Shown here: piece by piece, positions 34,535-45,835 of the stretch
Position numbering within the stretch: position 1 is the first letter of the stretch
Layout: the number at the start of each line of letters is the position of its first letter
Assembly: GCA_963921825.1 (NCBI GenBank)
Contig: OY997594.1
Span: 625,001-689,000, forward strand
Direction: 5' to 3'
DNA length: 64,000 nucleotides
DNA from: Erodium maritimum
Lineage: Eukaryota; Streptophyta; Magnoliopsida; Geraniales; Geraniaceae
The notes under the pieces: model-generated
The model's database searches: none
Seen by the model: the letters and a program-made list of their open reading frames with translations, nothing else
Told to the model about the DNA's origin: nothing
Translations under genes and position numbers: made by a program

Positions 34535-36685
34535 CTATATGAATGCAAAGTATACGTTAAAATAAAAGTTAAAATATATACCATCATCAACAATCTGTAA
34601 CTTGTCCATCAAGGCTTGAACAATCTCAGTAGCCAAAGAACTCGTGAAATCATGGACTACCCTACTCCCATCACTAAAAGCACATTCACTTGACACAGTT
34701 GTGATTGGAATGGCTAGAATATCTCTAGCCATTGTTGATAAAATGGGGTATCGGTTGGCATTCTCTGCCCACCATGTCAACACTTGGAAAGTAGTGGAAT
34801 CTACAACTTCAGGCTCTAAGAGGTATTTCTCAAGTTCAGATTTTGGGGTCCCCTCAATCGAGGTTTTCAACCTCTTATATGCCTCAAACCTTTGGTGCTT
34901 AACAACTTTGTCGGTAACAACTACTGCTGGTGTGGCAGATTGCGTTACCGACTCAGCAGATTGATCATACTCGCTGCTGTACTGAACAAACAGTGACTCC
35001 AAAGATTGTTTCACTAATGGGATGAGTATGTCAGAGTTTTCAGTCACATACATGTTCACAATAAGATAATTCACATAACCAAGTTTCTTTCGGGGATCTA
35101 AAATGGGTGCAATGAATGTAAACAAATTTAGCATACCCAAATCCCCGAAGTACTTATGAAATTTCAGACTCATCTTGACAGCCATGTTGCGCATGTCAAG
35201 GTTCTCATGTACCAAACCCTCAGAAATTGATGTATGAATATCAGATATTTCATCTAATATCAAGTTTGATGTAGCATAATTTGAACCTGATATCCTCACC
35301 GTTATCTCATAAAAGTGCTCTAGGAAAGACATAACAGATTTGCACTCTACCCAATCTCTCTCACATAGTCTACCTAGTTGGGTCTTATCCTTGCAAACCT
35401 TGATGTCCATCTCTAAATTCAAGGTAGGGTCTAGGCGACAATAGATATCAAAGGCTTTTTCTAACCTACAAGCTGACTTAAGCATCATATAAGTCGCATT
35501 CCACCTGGTTGGAACATCTAAGGACAGCAACCTCACTGTCTTATAACCAGCTTGCCCAACAGCTATCTTAAACCTAGAAAGTCTCATGGGTGACAACTTG
35601 ATGAACCTAACAGCAAATATAATTCTCTCCACAGATTTCTCAATCAAACTAATCCCATCATTCACTACCAGGTTCAAGATGTGAGCAACACATCGCATAT
35701 GCATAAATTTCCCATCTAACACCGAGTTGCACAACAAATTTCGTTGTGAACTCAAATGTCGTATGGCACCATCATTCGCACTAGCATTGTCAACAGTAAC
35801 AATCATGATCCTATCTAGACCCCATGAATTCAGACAAAACTCAATAGCTCTTCCTATGTCTTCCCCTTTGTGGGAAGAAATTGGGCAGAAATTAATTATC
35901 TTCTTACACAACACCCAATTATCATCAATAAAGTGAGCTGTGAGACACATGTAGTTTATTTGTTGGACACTAGTCCAAGTGTCCGTTGTAAAGGAGATTC
36001 TAGGGGTCGATTTCCTGAAAAACTCAAACAGTTTGAGTTTTTCAGTTTCATACAAGTGACATATATCCCTCCGGATAGTGTATCGGGTGGGTACATCGAA
36101 CATGGGACAGACAGCTCTCATCGAATCCCTAAATCCCTTATGCCCTACAAAGCTAAAGGGCAGTTCATCTACAAGAATCATCTTCATAAGAGCATCTCGA
36201 GCAACTTGTTGGTTGAACTGCCAACTTATAAGTTGGCCGTCACTACCACATTCCATAGGCTGGAATGCTAACAATTGTTGGGTACAGTCAAGTCTCCTAG
36301 GGTTCTTAGGACAAATCTTATAGTGACCTACCAATGTACTAGTCCCACACCTATTGGAATTGTACTTATACTTCTTACCACAACACGAACACACATCAAA
36401 CTTCTCACCATCAACAACAATAATATCAAATATCTCCCATGCAATAGAACTATGACGAGGTGGTTTAGAGCCCTTACCTGAGGATGCAACTGTTGTTGCA
36501 TCCTTCCCATCAGATCCACCCGCTCCACCAGACCCACCCGCTCCACCAGACCCACCAGCTCCACCAGACCCACCAGCTCCAGCAGAAGCAGCTCGAGTAG
36601 CTCCAACAACAGCAGTTTCTCCAGCTCTTGCACGTATTGGAGGTGAAGTGATACCATCACTCACCTCCATGCTATCAGACAACAT
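34535..36685 (-). CDS. hAT transposase (BED zinc finger, ricesleeper-like)
   Basis: The product cuts and pastes hAT elements. The uninterrupted frame is 716 aa from the ATG at 36,685. The N-terminus has a Gly/Ser repeat (units GGSGGA, residues about 36-60). A BED zinc finger follows (CSCCGKKYKYN with a later H..IC, residues about 97-130). The RNase H-like core has the first Asp in FTTDTWTS and the second in TVDNASAND. The insertion-domain motif is MRCVAHILNLVV. The catalytic Glu and dimerisation region near the C-terminus read WWAENANRYPILS and SSECAFS. The expected Leu-rich dimerisation tail is shortened after LATEIVQALM. A GT donor near 34,578 and an AG near 34,503 could add a different last exon. 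No stop or frameshift is seen. Confidence 0.92.
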   Translation of the reverse strand: MLSDSMEVSDGITSPPIRARAGETAVVGATRAASAGAGGSGGAGGSGGAGGSGGAGGSDGKDATTVASSGKGSKPPRHSSIAWEIFDIIVVDGEKFDVCSCCGKKYKYNSNRCGTSTLVGHYKICPKNPRRLDCTQQLLAFQPMECGSDGQLISWQFNQQVARDALMKMILVDELPFSFVGHKGFRDSMRAVCPMFDVPTRYTIRRDICHLYETEKLKLFEFFRKSTPRISFTTDTWTSVQQINYMCLTAHFIDDNWVLCKKIINFCPISSHKGEDIGRAIEFCLNSWGLDRIMIVTVDNASANDGAIRHLSSQRNLLCNSVLDGKFMHMRCVAHILNLVVNDGISLIEKSVERIIFAVRFIKLSPMRLSRFKIAVGQAGYKTVRLLSLDVPTRWNATYMMLKSACRLEKAFDIYCRLDPTLNLEMDIKVCKDKTQLGRLCERDWVECKSVMSFLEHFYEITVRISGSNYATSNLILDEISDIHTSISEGLVHENLDMRNMAVKMSLKFHKYFGDLGMLNLFTFIAPILDPRKKLGYVNYLIVNMYVTENSDILIPLVKQSLESLFVQYSSEYDQSAESVTQSATPAVVVTDKVVKHQRFEAYKRLKTSIEGTPKSELEKYLLEPEVVDSTTFQVLTWWAENANRYPILSTMARDILAIPITTVSSECAFSDGSRVVHDFTSSLATEIVQALMDKLQIVDDGIYFNFYFNVYFAFI

Positions 36686-36689
36686 CACG

Positions 36690-37330
36690 CCCTAGCATAA
36701 AAAAGATGCATATATTAGAAATTAATACAAAAATTCAAAAAATAAAAATTTATACATTCTATACTAAACTACGATGCAAAACTGATCATTAACATTTTAT
36801 TTTAACTAAACCCTAAACTACTATAGTTAACTCTTGCATAAACATTTTATTTTACCTAAACTTTTAAGAATCAGTCAATAGTTTTGTTATTTTTATTTTA
36901 AGATAAATTGTTTTTAATTTAAGCTAACAACTTTTAAACTGTCAAGCAGTCAAGCTAACAAAAGAACTAATCATTAACACTATAAATAATTTTATAGCCT
37001 AAGATGCAAAACTAAACTAACAAGCAAAACTAATCATTAACCCTAAACTTCTGTTAACCAGAATACAAAAGACTTTGATTAACCCTAAACTAAGATACAA
37101 AACCCTAAACTAAGATACAATTTTACCTTAACCCTAAACTAAGATACAAAACCCTAAACTGAGATGCAAATTTAAGCAAAACCAAGCATAAACAGAGATA
37201 TGTTCGATTTTATACAAAAACCTAAACTGAGATGCAAATTTAAGCAAAACCAAGCATAAACAGAGATAGGTTCGATTTTATACCTTCCCTTTGTCGATGT
37301 ACATCTCTTCAACCTAACTTCCCGAGCTTG
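36690..37330. other. hAT non-coding region with tandem units
   Basis: AT-rich sequence between the transposase start and the right side of the element. It contains repeated ACCCTAAACTAAGATACAA words and a tandem duplication of about 68 bp (37,149-37,285; the word AAGCATAAACAGAGATA occurs in both units). It probably holds the 5' untranslated region and promoter of the transposase. Confidence 0.6.
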
Positions 37331-37899
37331 ATGTAGATCTGAAGGTTGATTTAGATCTGAAGCTTGATGCTCCAAATCTGGTTCGAGTTTTGGAGTTCTC
37401 AGAGCTCATCCCCTCTCCCGCTTTAAGCTACCGCGATTCCACACTCAGCAACGGTAACCTCGCCGCATTAAATGCGGAGGATACGATAATCGGAGCGAAT
37501 TTGACAGAAAGTAGCAAAAATACGACTAAGCCAGAGAGAGAAGAGGGACTCGAGGAGGTTGAGTGTCTTGGCCTTCGGGACTGAGACATGGGGAAAGGGT
37601 TGAAGGAAGCTATGTGAGGGAAGTAGCTGGTGAGATTTGAGAGGTGGTGGACCGGTGGTGACTGATGGCGTACGGAGGCGGCAGAAACGGTGACTCGGTG
37701 AGAGAGAGAGAGAGCGATCGAAGAGACACAGAGAGAGAGAACGACGAGAGACTGAGAGTGTATGGAGGAAGAGAGAGAAAGGATCAGGGTTAACGAAGGA
37801 TGGACGGCCGAGATTCAAACCCTAAGATCAACGATCCAGATTCAGCGGGTTTATATACAGCTGTTGGGCTTCGGACGAACATGGGCCAATCGATTTTGG

Positions 37900-38124
37900 G
37901 CTTCGCTATTCCATTGGGCCTTAAGCAGGCCTGCTACTGTTCCGGTCGGTTTACACAAAACCACTGGTCTGGTTCTCTTGAACCGGCCCCCGACCTGAAC
38001 TACGCCGGTTCAGGCATTTTCCGACCTGAACTACGCCGGAAACCTTCGGTTCCGGTCTCTCCGGTCCCAAATGTGGTCGGTTATGGTCGGAAACCGGCGG
38101 TTCCGGTTTTTATGCCCACCCCTA
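37900..38124. repeat. hAT right subterminal repeats
   Basis: Two copies of CCGACCTGAACTACGCCGG (about 37,989-38,007 and 38,020-38,038) and several GGTTCCGGT or GGTCGG words crowd the last 200 bp. In hAT elements such subterminal repeats bind transposase; that role is inferred here. Confidence 0.6.
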
Positions 38125-39639
38125 ATTGTCACATGCTCCTCCAGATTTACTATTTCATTGGTTATGTCAGAGCTAAGTTATACTTCCTTCCCCTCTCAGC
38201 CGAAAAGTATTTTTTTTTTGTACTGGCCTGTGAGGTCAAATCATTTTATAGATTTGATGATTCAAATCCTTATGATATACCTAATACCAACTCCAGTTTA
38301 GTAGAGTTGTTAGGTGGGTACAAGAAGATTCTCTCACAGTCTCCGGAGCCCAAGACGCCCTGAAGCCGAGACATGGTCATATTGTGCGTATGTAAGGTCC
38401 GGCGAGATGGTTGTGGATGCTCTTGGTTTACAATGGATAGCCCTCATAATAAGTAAAATATATATTTAAAATATTTGTTTTTCCATTTTTTCAATATTTT
38501 TGTGTTTCTTATATTTCCTCTCCAACATTCTTCCTATTTCTTTTTCGGAATTCAAAAAGTATGTATTAATTTAATATGTTTGTCCTGTCCTGTACACGCT
38601 ATTAAACTAGTGAACTTTTTTTTTTCTTTTCCAGCACACATATTAAATTTTTTAACCATTTCCTCTCTTCCAACTTTATCTTGTCCAATCCCCAATAAAG
38701 CATCACTATTATTAAAGCTTATCTTCTTTTCCAACAGTGAATTTTTAATATTTAAGCTTTCTCTCTCTTTCAGACGCATGTCTTCTTCTTCCTCATGTTT
38801 ACTTTTCATGCTTCTTCTTCACTTTTCTTATCTAAACTCATGTCCGCTCTTAAATGAACCATATTTTTGTTTTCTTGTACTGGTTATAGGGGTACAATCG
38901 CCCACCCACCCACCCGAGAGTTCTAGGACTCTCTCCCATATTCTAGAGAAATCTCCTAAAAGCCCTAGAATTCCAGAACCTTTTACCAGGTTCTAGAGAA
39001 ATTTAGAAGCGGCTGAGTGTGTGAATCTTTGGGGTTGGAGAAAGAGGTAGTAGTTGAGGCTACATAGCAACAATGCACTGGTATGCTGACTAGTTGTTGC
39101 GGCGACGTAACCATAGCGTAGTGGTTTCCCAAAGTAACTATTAGCACCACGTGTCCCCAAGTATTCGTTGCGCAACCCCCTTGCTCAACAGTTCGATGTG
39201 CGGGAGTAGACAAGTTGTTACGTCGTCTCTGTCGCATCGATGTTACCGTAACACCGCGTCAAAATAAGGGAGATATGGATGTAATTTGTTTGATGTTATT
39301 TTTCAATTGAGAAAAACAAAGAAAACCTATACTTTCAACCATGTTTATATCCTAAAAATAGTCGATTTTGAGAGCAAATAATCACAAGTAGTCCAAAATT
39401 TATGCATTAATTATGAACAAGCGGTTAACTCAAACCATCAAGGGTAAAGTATATATAATATAATTTTGAACGAGTGGTTACTAATGAGTATGAGGGTCAA
39501 GAATCTACTTTTTTATCTCCTGATCTCAAGCATGGAGCAATCATGATTTGCCTAATCATTAGCCCCTATGCAACAGAATCGCTAACCACCTCTGCATTTA
39601 TACTTAGTCTTCTACGTGTAAGCTAAAGCCAAGGCCAAT

Positions 39640-42600
39640 ATGTTCTTATTTCTTGTCGTTGCGCTGTTGCTGCTGCAAGGAACGGTGTCGTTTAAGGTTC
39701 TTCGTCCGCACTTGGCCGACGTGAGCGTTCTCTTGCCTCCCAAAATGACTCATCCGGTAGAGTATCGGCTTCAAGGCATCGACGGTTGCTTCGAGTGGTA
39801 CCGCCTTTCCCTAGTCTCAAATTTTGATACCCTAATAGAGTCGGTTTCGAATATCCCTGTCGTTCTGAATCGATCCTCATTGTGAATGCTCTAAAACTGT
39901 GTTTGTGTCTTGGTGACTTTTGGTAGGTCATGGGATGATCATGATCTCCTGACTGTGTTACCGGAATATAGTTCAAGTAATCGCTGCTCGACAAGTGCAA
40001 GGTTGAGATCAATCGCCCCTTATAACGGTCGTAAGGAAACTAGCGTCTATGCTTTTGATGTATCGACCGGGGTTGTAATCCGTTGTAGAGTTTTTATCGA
40101 CAATCTATCCAGAATCCAAATATTCCATACTTGTCTTGAACTTGACTTAGATGAGATTGCTATTCTTCGTGTCCGTGCCTTTGATAGGGGAGGTACATTT
40201 GGAATTATTGTAATTAGAAATTTATATCTATCTTTTTTATATAGCTGGGGGTGGGGGTGTCTGAGTCGATATAAGTAACTCGATCTATAATTCTTCGTCA
40301 CAGGCAATGTGTTCACATCCTTGGCGGGTTTACAATTCATGTGGGAACTAGGTAACCACCTAGTTCACCTTCCTTTGAAGGATTCACTTTTGAGTGACAG
40401 TGATGTACAAATCAATCTCGAAGATAATGTATGTTAACTTACAGTAAGTGCACCTGCAGTTGAGTCGGTTCTAAGGGTCGAATCAGAAACGTAAATGTGG
40501 TGTTTTATGTTCTTTATACGGTTCTCTATTCTTGGGTCGATGAATCTGTCGAAACTACGAATTCGGAATATACCCATTTTCTTCTCTCCTGCCTCTCTCC
40601 CCGTGACACCTGACGATTTTGTTCCGAACCAGTGGACCATAACCGATTCTTGCTATGAATCGTCACCGATTCAACCTCAAATCACGTATGATTCGTCCCG
40701 ATAGAACCGAGGCCATGTGGGTGCTCTACGACGGAAAGAATAATTTTGTAACCGCTCGGTATCATATTTAACTATTTCTCTTTGATGTAGGGTGTATACT
40801 CGGATCTATATCTAGTCAAAGGAGTTAGAATTGGTCATGAAAATGTTTCTGTGCGTCTCCATGAGCACCATTGGAAGGACTTGGCTGATAATATTGTTCT
40901 AAATGTAGTTGAAGCCACGTCACTACATTCTCCAGCTAATAGGAGTCACCAGGTATGTTTGTTTCCTTTCATCTTAAAGTGGAAAAATAGGGTTTTCGAC
41001 CTCCAAACAAAATCTATTTTAAAGATCTAACCTTTATTTTTTTATATAAAATTATGATTTTACCCTAAATCTTAAGGAAATGATTATACCACGGATGCAT
41101 ACAAATCCTAAATCTACAATCATAGGAATTGTTGATGAAAATGGAGAGGGAGGAGGACGGGTGGGACGTATAAGGGACGGAAACGAAGGCACATGGGTGG
41201 CAAAAAATAATTATTTTGATGTGACAAACCGATGTGTTTTATTATAAGTAATTCTTTTATAAAACCATGAACGAAAGCTCTACAAGTCTAAGCACATTTG
41301 TAAAGGTTCTTTCTCTTGTAATAAACATTTCTTTTGTCAATTCTCTCCATCTTTTGCATTGAGTCATCTAGTGCATTTTTTTTTCTTAAATATTCTACTA
41401 AACTAAAAGTATCATACAATTTTTAAGAAGAATATCAATAAGTATGATTATCAACTAGCATAATTTTATGGTTTCACTTGTTTTGTAGAAGGTTAAAATC
41501 TATTTTTTTTAACTACAAATCCGACCCGACGCATGATCGACCCTCTCAATTAATAGGTCTAATCGGGGATTAATCGGTCATATTCCGTTCAAACGGCCTG
41601 GAGCGCCCTAGGAGGATAAATAGGGTCGACAGAGCCCATTTCATCTCCTAGGCGGGACATAGACGCTTCCAGGCGGGGAATTTAACATCATTGACTGTCA
41701 AATATATATAGTTGTTTAGTATGTATAAAAGGAGAACTGAGACATGGGCTAACATTACACATGATATTGTGTTCATTGTGTTTCAGAAGACTACGATGTT
41801 GAATTTGACACCAGACAGTAACACAGGTTCCATAACCTTAGTGGTGAACACAGGTACATCATAAATACTTGTTACTCTCATTTTATAAGCCTCGTCATCA
41901 GATCATACGTTGTGCAATTGCAGATGATCAAGTTCACTTTGACGGACGAGGTTCAATTAAGGTCAATCCCATCAATAAAGGAGATTCTGGAATTGGTGGG
42001 CGTGTGGTGTTTGAGGTCAGCTATCTTTCTTTAGAAGTCCAAGACTATCCACAATAGCGTTTACTGTGCGTTGAATAGGCGCGTCGATTCGTACATTTTT
42101 TGGGGAGAAAACCCAAAACCTACGAATTGGGTCGATCCGACCCCATGAAAATCGATGGGGGTTGTAGACCGTCGAAAAGAGTCGAAGCAGGAGAATCGCC
42201 ACGTGGTCCAAATAATTAAAAAATAATTTCGGCCTATTCTTTCCCACGAATTGGGCCCACTTTTTTTCCACCCATTAGACCTAATCGGTTTGACGCCACT
42301 ATGGTTTACCTAAATGATTACAAATATGTATTCGACATAAGTCAAAAACTGACATGTCAGATAATTTCGTTATCACAAACACACATGATAGAAGGTCGGG
42401 GCTAACATTATATATGATATTGATGTCTTTATGTTTCAGGATACAATGATGTTGAATTTGACATTGGACGATAACAAAAGTTTCATAACCCTAGCGATGA
42501 ACACAGGTACACCATAAATATATGTTAATCTCATATTTCATAAGGGCATCCACAGTGGAGAGGTTGTGAGCAAAAGGTAGGAGATAGAGTCCAAAAAAGA

Positions 42601-45600
42601 AAAAAGAGAAATTAATTAAATAAAACTGGCTGGTAGCTCACCACCTCTCCTTATCGCCGACTGGAGCAGAAATGTGAACAAAAAGGGTTACCATAAGCCA
42701 ACAAAAAGGGTTAGCATTGTATGCTACTGATTAGGAGAGCTGACTATAAGCCAACAAAAAATAATTTTTGTTCTCTCCGCCAGCACCTCCCCGCCAGTAA
42801 CCAGCTATATGGTTGTGGATGCCCTAAGCTCCGTCATTAGATCATCGTTACTCGCTAGTACTAAATGTTATGCAATTTCAGATCATCAAATTCACTTCGA
42901 CGGACGAGGTTCAATAAAGTTCAGTCCTACCAATAAAGAAGATTTTGGGGTTGGTGGTCACGTGATGTTTGAGGTCAGCAGCTTTTCCTTCTAAGTCTAA
43001 GCAATTACAAAATTATACCTGACATAAGTCAAAAACCGACATGTGACTACTTTCTTTATTACATACACACTTGGTAGAAGGTTAATAGATCATGTACTTA
43101 CGTTTTTGGGGACACAAGATACCTTTTTTTCCACTCCGGTACGACGGAGGCCCGGCGTCCCCACCCCATGTGGGGCGATCAACGAGGATTTTGACCGGGA
43201 TGGGGCAAGCAATCTCCGCCCCGCCCCCAAACTATTAATCCTAAAAAAATATATTACTAATAATTTATACAACTCCTCCAAACTTTATTAACCCTTATCC
43301 TCTCCCGAGAATCGGACTTGGGGAGAGGAAGTTTTCCTTTTTTTTCCTCTTAAAATCGGATCTGGAAATCTGTTTTTACACGCGTCACAGGCACGCCTCG
43401 TGTCGATTTTGGTCCTAATTTTGTGTGGGAATCCGTGCCGGACTATTTCCCGAATCTGGGTACTTTCTCGTATCCGTACAGTGACGACCCGTTGACAAAA
43501 GTTGTAGATCTCTGAATTCCATACAATTATATATATATTATATGAGGCAAATCGGAGTTTGGATGAGGAAGGTATGTCATTCTCAAGATCAATCAGCCTC
43601 CAAAACTTTTTAAACCAATTTTCCTCCATTTTAACCCTTTTTTTTTTATCAAAGAACCCACAAAAGACAATGAGAGACAAACTACGAGTAAAGAGAGAAA
43701 AGTGGACCAAAGCTAAAAAATGTGGGCTAAAAACATCTGAAGCCGATGCATTTTATGTCCACATCAGTATATATTACTGATAATTTATACAACTCTTCCA
43801 AACCTTATCCTCTCCCAAGACGGATTTCATATGATGTTTGTTTTATATGCATGTTGTTTAAAATTATACATCGAGAATGATGGGATTTCAAAAATGTGTA
43901 TTTGTTTTGGGGCGGAGCCAACGTGGAGTGATGAGAGAGAAATAATAATAAAAAAGGTTATTTTCATTTCACTATCCTAACTATGAGTGTTTTTTCATCA
44001 AACTGCTCTAACTATTTTTTGTGACACTTCACTACCCTAGAATGCATTTTTTTCACTTTCATACCCGTCGTCAATTTGTCTTCCATTTTTGGATGAAAAC
44101 ACTTAAAAAGTCCATAATTCACTAACAATCAAATTTTCAAAAACATGTCATTGGTTTTCAAATTTTCTTTTAAAAATCAGTTTTTAATGTCACAAAAATG
44201 CATTCTAAGGTAGTGAGGTGCCACAAAAATTAAATAGGGTAGTGATATGAAAAAAAAAACATACAGCTAAGGCAGTGACATGAAAATATCCCTATAAAAA
44301 TAGATTTTCACGGACGCTTAGCAAACCACCGGTGCTTCCAATTGGGTGATACGAAAAAGTGAGAGAAATAAAGTAAGAAACTTTGGTTTTCCTTTCACCC
44401 TCTCCTTTTCAGCCTCTTGACTATCAAAAAAATAGCTTATTTATCATATTGAAATAAAAAATTATTATTAATTTATTCTTTTAACTTCTCTCTTGATTGC
44501 GGATGTTCTTTTAATAATATTAAATAGCTAATAAAGTTATTGTTTAAAATATTTAGGTGAAACTTCTCAAACCAACGAGATTTAGTGAAAAAACCATCAT
44601 CACACTTACAACCAATGGTGAGCATATGTTCTTTTTTGTAACGTTGATTCAAGGGGTAATTGAAAAGAAATAGTATGAGGCTTTTTTACTTTTCTAAAAA
44701 ATTGTATTGTTTTATTATAGTGGTATTTCGTGTAAATTCAATTTTTTTAAAGATCGATATTACTTTTGAGTTTTTTTTTTTAAAATAAGAGATAAAAAAA
44801 TCCAGAATTTGAATCACTCTTGCTTTCTTATTTTTTTGGACGTACAGAGGAAGAAAATTAAAAGAAATGAAATAGTTTTCTTATGTTTTTTTTTGTTTTT
44901 TTGAAATATAAAATCGTTATTTAAAAACAAAATTACATAGAGTACGACAACAGGTCAATAAAACATTCTTTTCTGACTACTAGGAAGATAACTACAATAT
45001 GTAAAAGGGTTAAATGTTGAAACTTACCCTTATGTATTGGTCATGAACACTATGCTACCCTCCTTTTCAAAATCATATTTGCGGTGCCTTATCTATTGGT
45101 CACACGATTCCGTTATGAAAAATAGACGGTAAAATGTCGTTTTTTTCATTCCGTTAGTCATATGACCTCAAGTGTCATATAATGGATGCTAATATGCCGT
45201 TTTTTCCTTAATTATTTGACTTTTATACATTTTATAAAGAACATTACCATTTCACCCTCGTTGTTGTTCCTTATAAAATATGTAGAGGTCAAATACTTAA
45301 GGGAAAAAAACTTCATTTTACCATCCATTGTATGACACTTGAGGTCATATGACTAACGGAATGGAAAAACGGCTTTTTACCGTCCATTTTTCCTAACGGA
45401 ATCGCGTGACCAATAGATAAGGTACTGCAAATGTGATTTTGAAAGGGAAGGTAGTATAATGTTCGTGACCAATACATAAGGGTAAGTTTCAACATTTAAC
45501 CCTATGTAAAAAAGTAAACACCTCATGATATTGTTCAACAATTACCCTTGGATTATCCATGATTATGTTTTTTCTAACAAGCAAAATGAGTTTTAGTGGG

Positions 45601-45832
45601 TTTTTCAGACCAAAAAGTAGAAGTAAAAGCGGATTTTGAAGAGAGACATGAACCTCCTCCTTACACGGATGGGGACCTTGCTGTGCGTCCTGTTCTATAC
45701 ATAGAGGTGGCGCTATTGGCCGCCTTTATTATCTTTATGTTGGTGATTCCTCCATCCCCGACGGCCCCCGTCCAAAACCGTCGAAAAATTCGCATTTCAG
45801 AAGATTGGCAGCAAACATTATCGAGAAGATAA
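39640..45832 (+). CDS. Mini-GP210: internally deleted nucleoporin GP210, right copy
   Basis: GP210 is a single-pass nuclear-pore membrane protein. Exons are 39,640-39,797 (signal peptide MFLFLVVALLLLQG, then HLADVSVLLPPKMTHPVEY), 39,927-40,192 (CSTSARLRSIAPYNGRKET, VFIDNLSRIQIFH), 40,304-40,428 (NVFTSLAGLQFMWEL), 40,791-40,952 (GVYSDLYLVKGVRIGHE), 41,787-41,853 and 41,924-42,015. The last pair is repeated at 42,440-42,506 and 42,882-42,973. All eight are GT-AG and phase-compatible (343 codons). Exons 1-4 are the normal GP210 N-terminus. The repeated pair (SITLVVNT, GDSGIGGRVVFE) resembles its C-terminal luminal domain. An exon at 45,609-45,832 carries a luminal stretch, a membrane segment (YIEVALLAAFIIFMLVI) and a tail, like the GP210 end. 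Its phase does not fit directly onto exon 8, so an exon is missing or unseen. Most of the roughly 1,900-aa protein is absent. Expression is unknown. Confidence 0.7.
42544..42824. mobile_element. Tourist-like MITE in mini-GP210, right copy
   Basis: A 281 bp element with inverted ends GGGCATCCACA and TGTGGATGCCC and a 3-bp TAA target duplication (42,541-42,543 and 42,825-42,827), the size typical of PIF/Harbinger relatives. It sits in the intron of the second C-terminal exon pair. Related ends occur near 32,440 and 59,455. Confidence 0.8.
43950..44293. mobile_element. MITE-like element shared by both arms
   Basis: The left side reads GGTTATTTTCATTTCACTA and the right side TAGTGATATGAAA with later GACATGAAAATA; internal words include TTTTCAAATTTTC. 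The same family is at 26,175-26,640 in the left arm and, longer, at 61,456-62,760. No coding sequence. Confidence 0.55.
45007..45502. mobile_element. Fold-back MITE, Mutator-like family (copy 2), 9-bp target duplication
   Basis: A 496 bp element with ends GGGTTAAATGTTGAAACTTA inverted at the other side and perfect TATGTAAAA duplications (44,998-45,006 and 45,503-45,511). The left arm has the empty site with a single copy near 25,484. A 9-bp duplication is typical of Mutator-like elements. It inserted after the arms formed. Confidence 0.9.
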
Positions 45833-45835
45833 CTT

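Larger units (their letters stand above)
33803..38124 (-). mobile_element. Complete hAT transposon, 4,322 bp
   Basis: Perfect 12-bp terminal inverted repeats TAGGGGTGGGCA sit at both ends, flanked by a perfect 8-bp target duplication ATTGTCAC (33,795-33,802 and 38,125-38,132). The left arm shows the unoccupied site with a single copy near 32,727. It encodes one full-length transposase on the minus strand. Subterminal sequence is rich in short palindromic GGTCGG or CCGGTT words, for example the palindrome GGTCGGTTAAACCGACC about 14 bp inside the left end. The intact ends and ORF suggest a recent, possibly active element. It landed after the inverted duplication formed. Confidence 0.95.

Noticed and set aside
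37390-37998. Short frames in the right part of the hAT element as accessory proteins
   Set aside because: Simple-sequence translation (GA- and CT-rich) without family features; more likely promoter and leader DNA of the transposase.
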